DNA of 20,525 nucleotides from the IMG/VR virus record IMGVR_UViG_3300034198_024627, positions 1-20,525 of that record, one strand, 5' to 3'. The translations under genes were made by a program, and so were the position numbers. Below, in pieces: positions 6,919-16,000 of this stretch. Within the stretch, counting starts at the first letter, position 1. Each line of letters opens with the position of its first letter. The notes below the pieces were generated by a model. The model was not told where the DNA came from. It searched no databases and saw only the letters and a list, made by a program, of their open reading frames with translations. This DNA comes from a virus.

Positions 6919-8467
6919 GCAGGCGAAGTACCACGAGTGCGTCGCCAGCGAAGTGCTTTTGATCGGCGGAAATCGTTCCGGGAAGTCGCTCTGCACGTTC
7001 GTGGAGGACGCCAGGGCTGCGACTGCGCAGGATCCTTTTAACAAGTACCCTACCGAGGGCGGCATCCTCATCATAGTGGGCCAGCACTGGGGCCACATCG
7101 GAAAGGTGGTGTATCCGTACCTGTTCCGAGCGGGCGCTTTCAAGATGATTCGCGATGCGAACACGGGGGATTGGCGGTGCTACAACCCGGAGACTGACGG
7201 TCACCGCAAGGCAGATGCCAAGCCCGCCCCTCCCCTCATTCCGCCGCGCCTGATCAAGACCATCTCCTGGCTGAACAAGGCTGAGCGCCAGATTCAGTCC
7301 TGCGAGCTCACCACTGGCTGGATCATCTACTTCTGCTCAAGCCAATCTGACCCCCTGCAGGGTGTTGCGGCCGACAGGGTCCACATCGACGAGGACATCG
7401 AGGGCGACGAGAACTGGGTGCCGGAGCTTCAGGCCCGACTCTCGGATCGCAAGGGGCGACTCCATTGGAGCGCCATGCCGCACTCAACAAACTTCGCTCT
7501 CTCTGGTCTGCACGACCGAGCCACCTCGGAGTCGGAGTTGGCAAAGGAGCACCCCGACATCGTCTGCTTCAAGCTCCGCTTCCTCGACAACCCTCACATC
7601 GATTCCGACGAGAAGCGAAAGCGCATCGAGGGCTGGTCGGCGCTCGGGGAGAACATTCTTCGCATGCGCAGCGAGGGGGACTTCATCTCGGAGTCCTATC
7701 TCTGCTACCCGACATTTCACATGGGCGTCCACGGGTACGACCGCAGCGATCTGCCAAAGCTGGTGGTTCCCGATGACTGGACCCGGTACATGATCGTGGA
7801 TCCTGGGCACTCGGTGGCCGCCGTCCTTTTCGCTGCCGTTCCGCCCGACGAGCAGATGCTTCTGATCTACGACGAGCTCTACATCCGGCAGTGCAACGCT
7901 GTGATTTTTGGCGAGCAAGTAGCCAGGCGCGCCATCGACCAGTCGTTCCATGCTTTCCTGATCGACATGCATGGAGGTCGCCTCCGAGACATCGGGTCTG
8001 GCCGGCTCCCCGTCGACCAATATTCCGAGCAGTTGCGCATGCGCAATGTGCGGAGTGCCACGACAGGAAACAGCTTCCTGGCGGCGTGCGACGACATCGA
8101 AGCCCGCATGACGGCTACGCAGAGCTACATGCACATCCGCCCGGAAGGAACGCCAAAGCTGCGGATTTTGCGCGGCGCATGTCCAAACCTGGAGCGCGAG
8201 ATGAAGCGCTACCGGAAGAAGACGGCCTACGTAGGCGGATCGCACGTGGTGCAGGACTCACCGAACACGAGGGGCGAGGTTCATGCCTGCCAGTGCTTGG
8301 AGTACATCTGCGCCTACAGGCCCCGCTACCACAAACCCAAGTTCGATCCTGGCCCTGACCCCTGGTACGTTGAGGTCGCGCGTCGTCGAAAGAAGCAGAT
8401 GCTTGGCGATTCCGACGGCAGCTTCATCTACCTCGGCCCCACTACAGGACGAAAGAATGTCAACTGA
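6767..8467 (+). CDS. terL: Terminase large subunit (packaging ATPase-nuclease)
   Basis: A 566-residue protein that powers DNA translocation into the procapsid and cuts the concatemer. I chose ATG 6767 because AAGGAAGGA (6752-6760) lies just before it; the in-frame ATG at 6824 has no comparable site. The ATPase domain shows a Walker A motif GGNRSGKS (residues 67-74) and a Walker B with catalytic acid, VHIDED (205-210; D208, E209). A probable coupling motif is SAMPHST (235-241). The nuclease domain begins near 340 with MIVDPGH (D345), followed by IYDELY (D369, E370) and FLIDMHGG (D400), fitting the RNase H-like acidic cluster. The length is normal. It overlaps the zinc-finger gene by 152 bases upstream and the next gene by 11 bases. 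Confidence 0.95.
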   Translation: MARSRKKPQAPPPLPSVKRMSGFAISKIKEIQAELADRRIEALKLYRPTPEQAKYHECVASEVLLIGGNRSGKSLCTFVEDARAATAQDPFNKYPTEGGILIIVGQHWGHIGKVVYPYLFRAGAFKMIRDANTGDWRCYNPETDGHRKADAKPAPPLIPPRLIKTISWLNKAERQIQSCELTTGWIIYFCSSQSDPLQGVAADRVHIDEDIEGDENWVPELQARLSDRKGRLHWSAMPHSTNFALSGLHDRATSESELAKEHPDIVCFKLRFLDNPHIDSDEKRKRIEGWSALGENILRMRSEGDFISESYLCYPTFHMGVHGYDRSDLPKLVVPDDWTRYMIVDPGHSVAAVLFAAVPPDEQMLLIYDELYIRQCNAVIFGEQVARRAIDQSFHAFLIDMHGGRLRDIGSGRLPVDQYSEQLRMRNVRSATTGNSFLAACDDIEARMTATQSYMHIRPEGTPKLRILRGACPNLEREMKRYRKKTAYVGGSHVVQDSPNTRGEVHACQCLEYICAYRPRYHKPKFDPGPDPWYVEVARRRKKQMLGDSDGSFIYLGPTTGRKNVN

Positions 8468-8774
8468 AGGCACTCCAGAAGTCGGCCTCGGCACGATGGT
8501 TCTCTACTACCGGGACCCGCAGAACCTGCGTGAGCCACAGCTGGGGATCATCAGCCAGCGCCCTGGCGCGCAGACGGTCACTATTTCGGTGATGACCGGA
8601 GCCGGATTCATCGAGAAGCCGAGCGTGCGCTACAAGGACGATCCGGGCCTGAAGGAAAACCCTGCTTGGCAGCAGTGGGGATGCTGGGATCTGACGGACA
8701 CCGAGAAAATGCTGCGGCGCGTGACCGGCCTGTCCGCCACGCTGATTGCCGCCAGCGAGCGGTCGAAGCGCTGA
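8457..8774 (+). CDS. Small conserved-type protein between terminase and portal
   Basis: A 105-residue protein with start ATG at 8457, AGGA at 8446-8449 before it, and an 11-base overlap with the end of TerL. The first half is beta-rich (GTMVLYYRDP, PQLGIISQRPGAQTVTISVM), suggesting a small barrel. The end carries a helical segment (WDLTDTEKMLRRVTG). Small genes at this place between terL and portal are frequent in short-tailed phages, and the pattern looks familiar, but I know of no function. It is soluble, without signal peptide or cysteine motif. Confidence 0.7.
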   Translation: MSTEGTPEVGLGTMVLYYRDPQNLREPQLGIISQRPGAQTVTISVMTGAGFIEKPSVRYKDDPGLKENPAWQQWGCWDLTDTEKMLRRVTGLSATLIAASERSKR

Positions 8775-8793
8775 CTGAAGCCCTGGGGGGATC

Positions 8794-10881
8794 ATGGAAA
8801 CTGCGGACCTCGACGAAAATCCGTTTGCCAATGGGCAGACGGGCGAGGATGTCTTGCGCGCGATCACTCGCGGGTGGCTCAAGAAGATTGAGCTCGCCGT
8901 GAAGCACAAGCGTCCGTTCGCGGAGGACGCGAGCGAGGCTATGGACTTTTTCGACGGCCCGCAGAACTGGTTCTGGCGCGACAGCTACTCCAAGAGCGAG
9001 TACGGCTACAACCGATCGATCTCTCCCCCTGGCTTCCGGATGCAGGTCAATCGCGTTTTTGAGGCAGTGAAGCTCTTCGCGAGCGTGATCTATCACCGGA
9101 ACCCGGTTCGCACGGTCTCGCCCAAGAAGTTTCCGTTCGTGCCGCCGGACCTTCTTGGCGTGACGCCAGACAACATGCCGGCGGTCCAGCAGTACCAGAT
9201 GGCCGCCCAGCAGACGATGCAGCAAGACGGCGTCCGGCAGCTGGTCTCCCAGCTTCTCGACAAGCTCCTGAACTTCACGCCCGAGGCTCTCAACCTCAAG
9301 ACCCACAGTCGTCGCGTCGTTGACGAGGCGATCATCAAGGGGGCTGGGGTGTGGTGGACGGAGATGGTGACTGACCCTGGCACAGGCCAGAAGTTCGTCG
9401 GCAGCTTTGCCGACACCATCGACGGACTTCTCCTCGACCCGGATGCCCTTGAGATCGAGGACATCACCTGGTGCGCCAGGAAGTGCTGCCATCCGATCGA
9501 CGTCGTGGCAGAGCAGTACGGCGTCCCTCGCGAGGACCTTCAGAAGACGCTGCGCAATGTGGTGAACGCCAGATCGGCAGAGGTCCGCGAACTGGGGCTC
9601 TACAACGATGAGAGCCGAAACCCGCAGAAGCGAATCGGGAAGACAAACGACCTCGTCACCTACTGGCGGATCTACTCCAAGACCGGGTTCGGAGATCGCC
9701 TCAAAGACGTTTCGTCGGATTACCGTGGAACCTTCGATTCGCTCGGGCAGAACTGCTACATCGTCGTCGTCGAGGGCTTGGACTACCCACTGAACGTCAA
9801 GCCAGAGATGTTGAACGAGCCCGTGGACCCTCAGGCCGGGACTGCGCCGAACCTCTTCTCGTCTGTGCAGTGGCCTATTCCTTTCTGGGGCGAGGCGTCT
9901 GGGTGGCCGTTCACCATGCTCTCGTTTCACCGCAAGCCCGGCTACGTGTGGCCGATCAGCCATGTCAAGCCCGCCATCCCGGAGCTTCGGTTCCTTTGCT
10001 GGGCTTTCTCGTTTCTCGCCCAGCGCGTCGCAATCAGCTGTGAGACGCTGGTTGGCGTGAGCAAGGCTGCCGACCAGGACGTCAAGGATCAGATCCTGAG
10101 CCAGTCGCAGGCTGGGTTCAAGATCGTTGAGCTGAGCGAGATGGTAGGCCGCAGCGTCAACGACCTGATCAGCGTGTTTCAGCTTCCAGACCTGAGTCCG
10201 GAGATCTGGAAAGTCATCCAGGCCGTCACCGAGATGCTTGAGAAGCGTCTTGGTCTGACCGAGCTGGTGTACGGCCTGACCAACAAGCAAATGCGATCGG
10301 CCACGGAGGCGTCAGTCCGGTCTGAACAGATCTCGATTCGACCCGACGACATGGCTGAGTGCGTCGAGAATGCGATGACGGAGATCGCCCGCAAGGAAGC
10401 GATGGCTTCCAGGTGGCTCCTAGAGCCAGACGATGTCGCTCCGATCCTTGGCCCTGTGGGTGCTGCCGCGTGGGCGATGCACGTGGCATCCATGGACGTC
10501 TCTGCGGTGGGAAATGAGTTCGATTACCGGATTGAGGCAGGCAGCGCTCGGAAGCCCAACAAGCAGACCAGAATCGAGCAGATGCAGTCGGCGCTCCAGA
10601 ACCTGGGGCCTGTTCTGTCGAATCTGATTGGTGCTGGCGTTGTTGATCCGTTCAACGCGCTCATCAAGGACTGGGCAGAGTCGATGGACCTCGACGCCAC
10701 GCCATACCTCGTTCCGCCGCCTCCTCCGCCCCCCATGATGCCACCGCCTGGGCCGCCTGGCCCGCCTCAAAGTGGCGCTCCACAAGGGCAGGAAGGCCCG
10801 CCTCCTGGCCCAGAACAGGGGCCGCCGCCTGACGCAGGGCCGCCTCCCAACCTTCCGCAGATTCCCCAGGAGATGCAGTAA
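8794..10881 (+). CDS. Portal protein (head-tail connector) with polyproline tail
   Basis: A 695-residue protein that would form the dodecameric DNA gate at one capsid vertex. Start ATG 8794 follows a G-run (8785-8790). The N-terminal wing region contains YNRSISPPGFRMQVNRVFE and the stretch LFASVIYHRNPVR typical of portals; the central part has beta-rich clip and crown-like regions (VDEAIIKGAGVWWTEM, DPDALEIEDITWCAR). The stem/tunnel region includes LTELVYGLTNKQMRSATEAS (about 487-506). The C-terminus has GAAAWAMHVASMDVSAVGNEF and a helical region. The last 55 residues (about 641-695) are roughly half Pro, with Gly and Gln, and are not typical. Size is that of large podovirus-type portals. It follows the terminase genes and precedes neck genes. 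Confidence 0.88.
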   Translation: METADLDENPFANGQTGEDVLRAITRGWLKKIELAVKHKRPFAEDASEAMDFFDGPQNWFWRDSYSKSEYGYNRSISPPGFRMQVNRVFEAVKLFASVIYHRNPVRTVSPKKFPFVPPDLLGVTPDNMPAVQQYQMAAQQTMQQDGVRQLVSQLLDKLLNFTPEALNLKTHSRRVVDEAIIKGAGVWWTEMVTDPGTGQKFVGSFADTIDGLLLDPDALEIEDITWCARKCCHPIDVVAEQYGVPREDLQKTLRNVVNARSAEVRELGLYNDESRNPQKRIGKTNDLVTYWRIYSKTGFGDRLKDVSSDYRGTFDSLGQNCYIVVVEGLDYPLNVKPEMLNEPVDPQAGTAPNLFSSVQWPIPFWGEASGWPFTMLSFHRKPGYVWPISHVKPAIPELRFLCWAFSFLAQRVAISCETLVGVSKAADQDVKDQILSQSQAGFKIVELSEMVGRSVNDLISVFQLPDLSPEIWKVIQAVTEMLEKRLGLTELVYGLTNKQMRSATEASVRSEQISIRPDDMAECVENAMTEIARKEAMASRWLLEPDDVAPILGPVGAAAWAMHVASMDVSAVGNEFDYRIEAGSARKPNKQTRIEQMQSALQNLGPVLSNLIGAGVVDPFNALIKDWAESMDLDATPYLVPPPPPPPMMPPPGPPGPPQSGAPQGQEGPPPGPEQGPPPDAGPPPNLPQIPQEMQ

Positions 10882-11426
10882 TGGTGCCATCCGAGGTTCG
10901 GGATCGTGGCCCGGAAGCCGTAGCCCACTACCGCAAGATGATTGCCGACGGGCAGACCGAGCGCTGGGCGACAATGTGCGCGCTTCAGTGCCCTCCAGGA
11001 ACAGCAGGGTCCGATCGCGCTTTTATGCAGCGCCGCTGCAACGGCGAGTACCTAGGCGAGATGCACGCCCCAATGGCGTCTCGCTTGGTGCGTGAAGCAC
11101 GGGCCGTGGGCATAAACCCATCGGGCAAGTTCTACATGGGCGGCCTGGCTGACAAGCGCGGGCACATGGACCCGATGGCTTGGGTGGGCAGCGTGGATGA
11201 CGTTCGCCGCGTTGCGCAAGCGCGCGATCTTGAAGTCCATGGGATTGTCGACTACGTCCCGCCGGAGAAGGAACCGCCGAAGCGGGTCGACATCGACCCT
11301 GGCCTGTTGAAGGAAAACGTCGATCACGAGATGCGGAAAGACCCGTCCGCCAAGCGCGAGGACGTTGTCGAGAGGGTCAAGGAAAAGATCGTCCCGCACT
11401 GGAAGAAGAAAAAGGGGTATCGCTGA
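10881..11426 (+). CDS. Unknown phage protein between portal and adaptor
   Basis: A 181-residue protein whose ATG overlaps the portal stop by one base (10881). The N-terminal third has a CALQCPPGT segment with Cys pairs and a helix (VRDRGPEAVAHYRKMIADGQ). The centre reads REARAVGINPSGKFYMGGLAD and then WVGSVDDVRRVAQARDLEVHG, a combination I have seen in uncharacterised phage neck-region proteins. The C-terminus is Lys/Glu-rich and helical (VERVKEKIVPHWKKKKGYR). It is coupled both to portal and to the next gene (TGATG at 11424-11428). It could be a virion assembly factor, but no activity can be read from the sequence. Confidence 0.7.
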   Translation: MVPSEVRDRGPEAVAHYRKMIADGQTERWATMCALQCPPGTAGSDRAFMQRRCNGEYLGEMHAPMASRLVREARAVGINPSGKFYMGGLADKRGHMDPMAWVGSVDDVRRVAQARDLEVHGIVDYVPPEKEPPKRVDIDPGLLKENVDHEMRKDPSAKREDVVERVKEKIVPHWKKKKGYR

Positions 11427-11758
11427 TGCCATTCAAGATCGAACACAAGTCCTCTGTCACTCCGTCGCTTACAGCCACCAGCAGCGTGACAACGTCTGCC
11501 CGCATCCCATGGGGCGCAAACGCCGGAGGGATGATGTTTGTTTCCGCTGTCGCAGGCGGCGCGACAACCATCACCTGGTACGCAGCCCAAGACGCCGAGT
11601 CGACCCCTGTTCCCGTCGTGGACGCTGGGGCGAATGTCACGACAGCCGTGACGGCCAGCAAGGCGTATTACGTCCCCGACTCGCTCTTTTCTGCTCCGTT
11701 CGTCATGGCGGTCACCAACGCCGGAACCGTCTCGTTTGCCATGGCAGTCAAGGGGTGA
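11426..11758 (+). CDS. Small beta-rich structural protein, possible head or neck decoration
   Basis: A 110-residue Ala/Thr/Ser/Val-rich protein with almost no charged residues after the first ten. It has alternating strands (MMFVSAVAGGATTITWYAAQ, AGANVTTAVTASKAYYV, PFVMAVTNAGTVSFAMAVKG) that suggest a beta-sandwich. Small genes like this lie near portal or adaptor genes in several tailed phages and are often virion proteins. Its start overlaps the previous stop (TGATG) and the next gene follows 3 bases later. Function is inferred from composition and location only. Confidence 0.65.
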   Translation: MPFKIEHKSSVTPSLTATSSVTTSARIPWGANAGGMMFVSAVAGGATTITWYAAQDAESTPVPVVDAGANVTTAVTASKAYYVPDSLFSAPFVMAVTNAGTVSFAMAVKG

Positions 11759-11761
11759 TCG

Positions 11762-12652
11762 TTGTACTACGCAGCCCAGGACATCCTCGAATACCTCATG
11801 GCGTCTGTGGGCGGCGGTGCCCAGGAGGCGGAGCATCGCGCCCTGCGGATCGCTACCCACAACGCCTTGCGGGACGTCGGCAACGCCAGGGACTGGCGCT
11901 GGTACGAGACGGAGGCCCCTCTTCCTGCGCCGACGGACTCGACGAACAAGGTCTATATCCTTCCGGCCAACGTGAAGAACGTAGATTCCGTGGTCCCGCC
12001 AGACAGAACCACCATCACGGAGTTCGTGAATCCTCGCGAGTGGCGGCGGCTGGAAATCTACACGCTACCGACACCGAGCCCGCTGTACTGGACGGTCATG
12101 CGCAGCCCGACAAAGCCAGATCGATGGCAGATGATGTTTGCCGGCAACCCCTCGGGTATTGACCCCTCTCTGACCTACTACTTCACGTACCGACGCCAGC
12201 CAACCCCGCTTCGCTACATGGGATACGAGGAGGTGTGTCGCGATGGATCGCTGACCGCCACCACGGCCCCTGGAGCCGTGAAGCGATATGGGACTGCGGC
12301 AAACTTCCCTGAGGGCATGGCGGGGACTCGTCCTTTCACGGCTCAGGAGATCCTTGGCGTTGCCGGCAGTCTTCAGGGCACTCCGCCGAGTGGAGCGAAG
12401 ACCGTTGTCAGCGACTACCTCGACATGTCTGACCACATGTACACGGCCGTCCTGTCTGGCGCGGACATGTGGCTCGCCCGCCTCCTTGGCAAGAACATCG
12501 ACGGTGCAACGGCGGTGTTTCAGCGCGACATGCGGTTGGCCATGGAGGCAGACCAGATCACGCCCATCTCCGGTCAGCGCAGCTTTGGGGCGCTCTACTC
12601 GCCTCGCGCGATGGGCTACTACTCTCCCACGCAGGCAAACACTGGGGTCTGA
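11762..12652 (+). CDS. Head-tail adaptor (T7 gp11-like tubular protein), TTG start
   Basis: A 296-residue protein starting with TTG at 11762, supported by AAGGGG at 11749-11754; the first in-frame ATG (about 11798) would remove the first helix. The N-terminal helices (YYAAQDILEYLMASVGGG and EAEHRALRIATHNALRDVGN) followed by RDWRWYE are the pattern of podovirus adaptors that dock under the portal. A beta-rich central part (YILPANVKNVDSVVPPDRT, LEIYTLPTPSPLYWTVM) and a C-terminal helical bundle (LSGADMWLARLLGKN, FQRDMRLAMEAD) follow, again as in adaptors of short-tailed phages. It lies between portal and the nozzle-like gene, the usual order. It is longer than T7 gp11 because of loop insertions. 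The assignment rests on pattern and synteny. Confidence 0.72.
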   Translation: MYYAAQDILEYLMASVGGGAQEAEHRALRIATHNALRDVGNARDWRWYETEAPLPAPTDSTNKVYILPANVKNVDSVVPPDRTTITEFVNPREWRRLEIYTLPTPSPLYWTVMRSPTKPDRWQMMFAGNPSGIDPSLTYYFTYRRQPTPLRYMGYEEVCRDGSLTATTAPGAVKRYGTAANFPEGMAGTRPFTAQEILGVAGSLQGTPPSGAKTVVSDYLDMSDHMYTAVLSGADMWLARLLGKNIDGATAVFQRDMRLAMEADQITPISGQRSFGALYSPRAMGYYSPTQANTGV

Positions 12653-12654
12653 CC

Positions 12655-13014
12655 ATGCAGCCAACCCAGTGGTCTGGGGTCATCAGCAACGTCTCTCCCC
12701 ACGCCATTCCGAACGGCGCGGCGGTCGACCAAATGAACCTCGGAACCGAGGTTGCGGGCCAGCTGACGTCGAGGGGCGGCATGAGGATCGTCCAGACGGT
12801 CCCTGATGGCGGGGCGCTGGACGTCCACGGCTACATGTCGGGCGGATACTACTACGCCATCTACCTCACGAACCAAGGCGGAATTGTGACGGTCAAGGGG
12901 CCTTCGTACGGCGACGCCACGGGCTCGCCCTCTGAGCCGTCGCTCGTGGTCACCGGCAAGCAGTCGGCAACCTCTTACACGCAGAAGTGCATTTCGGCGC
13001 TGGAGGACATCTGA
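12655..13014 (+). CDS. Small tail protein resembling the N-terminus of tail nozzle proteins
   Basis: A 119-residue protein with start ATG at 12655, 2 bases after the adaptor stop; only a weak GGGG lies upstream. The opening segment NVSPHAIPNGAAVDQMNL followed by GQLTSRGGMRIV is like the beginning of podovirus tubular protein B (nozzle) chains, where the strand pairs onto the adaptor ring. The remainder is beta-rich (GYYYAIYLTNQGGIVTVKGPSYG) with a short C-terminal helix. The next gene starts two bases after its stop in the +1 frame. It may be a separate subunit or the detached first domain of the nozzle. A sequence error joining both is also possible but not needed, since both have complete start and stop codons. 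Confidence 0.65.
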   Translation: MQPTQWSGVISNVSPHAIPNGAAVDQMNLGTEVAGQLTSRGGMRIVQTVPDGGALDVHGYMSGGYYYAIYLTNQGGIVTVKGPSYGDATGSPSEPSLVVTGKQSATSYTQKCISALEDI

Positions 13015-13015
13015 G

Positions 13016-16000
13016 ATGGCGCTCCCGGCGTTTTCGGCTGCAAAAGGAATCACTGTCACGACTGGCCCAAACAACGAACTGATCGTTGTGCAGGGCGGCG
13101 TTCGAGGCCGCCGATGGACTGGCCAAGAAAGCAAGGAGTTCGTACCGCTCGGCGTGGATGCCCCCACGGTCGCGCCAACCGTAATCGCAGACCCTGGTGC
13201 TCCGGATGGCTACTACATTGCCCGCGTCGATGTCACAAAGGGAGGCTACTGCTACAACGCGCCGCCTGTGGTCACGATCAATAGCACGCCGGCAATCGGG
13301 ACAGTGACCGGAGGGGTCGAAGCCAGCGCCATTGCTTACCTGAATCAGTCGTCTGTCGCCGAGATTCGGGTCCAGAAGTCTGGCAAGTACTACCCTGCCC
13401 CGCCGACCATCACGCTGAGCAGCACGTGCGGAACTGGGGCCGTCTTGACCGCCGAGCTAGACATCCCTGTGGGGGCTGGATACGACGCCACAAACGACCC
13501 TCTGACCGGGATTACTCAGTGGGAGATCATCCAGGCTCCCACGTATCTGGATGAAGCTGGGGAAGTCTCGGATCCTCTCATTTGGTATAGGGCGTTCAAT
13601 GGAACGGTGAACATTTCCGCCACGAATGGGACGGCGCTCACAAACCCCCGCCCCACCAACTACCAGCTTCCGACCGGCACAAACTGGGACTCCGCGATCA
13701 CCTGCTCCTCTACCGGAGCAAGTCCGGCTACTTTGGTTGTCAGCGGAGACACGCGCACCGGCCAGGCCGCGAAAATTAAGCTCACGTTCGCCGGAGCGAG
13801 GTGGGTATGCAGCTACGCTCCTGCAGGCGGCCAGGCCCTAAACCACTGGCGGGGGGCCAGGCAGCTGCTCTCCGTGGCGCCTGGAAAGTTCGGGTCTGGC
13901 TATGACCCCAACACGACCGTGGTGGTTCGCATCCGCGCAAATCAGTCGAGCTCTAACACAGAGAACGACATTCTCATCTACGGATACCCGACCGGCAACG
14001 ACAACAACACTCAGGCGCGCGGATACCCGATCAAGAACATTGCGATCACCAACCCTGGATCTGGGTACACAGTTGCTCCCGTGATTCAGATCACATCGAA
14101 GTCTGGGTTTGGTGCCGTCGCCACGTGTGAGGTCGCCAACGGACAGATAGTGTCTGTCAAACTCGTCAACAACGGCGGTGGGTACAAGACTCCTCCAACA
14201 GTGGAGGCGCTGTCGGGCAAAGCAGAGGCATTCCCTGTAGCTCGTCCCCACCTCAGGGGGAAATACCTGTGCTACTACCGCTACATCGACGACACCGCCG
14301 TAGAGTTTGGAGGGCCATTCCCGAGCAGTCTCTCGCCCCCAACGGTGTTTGACGCCGAGAACGGCAAGTCGCGCATTCGCTGGACGGTGGCTTACCCTAA
14401 CGGCCAGGGGCGTCCAAAGGCCGTCGAGCTGTGGAGGACTACCAGCAACCAGGGCATTACCCTGTATCGCGTGTCCACGCAGCTGGCGTCGGCCTCGTTT
14501 TTCCTCGACGACCTCACGGACGACGAGCTGCGGAATCCTGATCGCGCAGGCTATGCGGCCATGCCGATTCTGCTTCCTAACGGAGAGCTGTGCGCAAATC
14601 GCTTCGCGATTCCGCCAGACAACAAGGACGTCGTCGTCCGCTTTCAGGATCGATACTGGTACGGCGTCGACACCAGCGGCCGCGAGATGAACACCGTCTA
14701 CTACTCGGAGGTAGACGAGCCCGAGAGCGTGCCCAGCATCAACCAGATCGTCCTCCAGCAGAGCAGCCGCGACGCTGACCGGATCACGGCCCTCGCTCCC
14801 GTGAACAACACGCTCTTGATGTTTCAGGAGCGTCATGCTTTTGCCCTCTCGTTTGCGAGCAACCCAGTCTTCGATGCGCAGGTTCAACCGATTGCGTTTC
14901 GGGGCTGCATGGGGCAGCAGTGCTGGGACATCTACGACGGAGTCATATTTGCGCTTGACCAGACTGGCGTGTACTCCATCTCTCTCAACGGATCGGTCGA
15001 GGACCTGTCGGCACCAATTGCCAATCTCATTTCCGATCAGCTTGACGTCCTGAACGGCTCAAGGAACTTCCTCACCATCGACCAGAAAACACTCACCCTT
15101 CGGGCGTTTGTGTCTTTCAAGAGCGACAGGGCCACAAGCTCTGGCACAGACGCCACGCCGACGCGTGCGCTGTGCTACTCGCTCAGGACGAAGAGTTGGT
15201 TCATGGAGAAGTACCCACAGAAGGTGCGGGCGGCTACGGCCGGGAAGCTCGCCCTCGCCACTGGCGCATTCCCCCCGAGTGATGTCCGGAACATCTACGC
15301 CTGTGAGTCTGGTCTCGTTGTCCTAAACGAGGGATCGGCCGACCTTGCTCGCGGCGCAGTTACATCTGTTCGGCTCACCAACAGGGGCGCCGGATACAAG
15401 ACTCCGCCCACTGTGACGGCCTCCGGCGGCGTCGGGGCTGAGTTTCAATCGGTCACTAATGACAGCGGCGAGGTTACGGCGATCATCATCCGCAACCCTG
15501 GGAGAGGGTACTCGTCCGGGACTCTCACCATCTCAGCTCCGAACGATCCTTCCTTCGCGTCTCCGGTAGCCGCGACAGCTACGTACACGGCGACATCCAC
15601 CACGGCCGACACTCCCCTCTACATCCCGTATCGCATGAAGACCGGGTGTGCTGCCTACGTGGACGACTCTGAGGACCCAAAGGCGGCGGCGGCTCAGTCG
15701 CGGCAGATTCGCGTGGCCTACAAGCCGCTTGCTGTGTCGAGCCCGCTTGCGATGCGGCTGTACTACAACAACGCGAAGGATCCACGGCGAAACCTGGCCA
15801 CCAGGGTTCGGGGGACTGGGTTTGCCTTCAGCTCTGTTGACTCATCCGCTCGCATCGATCTCGGCGGAAACATGATCAAGAGCGGTGCCGACGACGGCGT
15901 GGCCGGTGCTGTGCTGTCTGGGCGGACCATCGATGACATCAATGCGGACCGTAATGTTGCAGTGGAGATCAGCGGCGCTCGGACCGGGCCAGAGCCTGTC

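Noticed and set aside
8608-10290. Long open frame on the minus strand (560 codons)
   Set aside because: It lies antisense to the portal gene in a high-GC genome with biased codons; the + frame has a ribosome site, portal features and coupling to neighbours.
11365-12162. Overlapping + strand frame of 265 codons across the small beta protein and the adaptor start
   Set aside because: It overlaps three coupled genes in another frame and has Arg/His/Cys-rich composition typical of a shadow frame.
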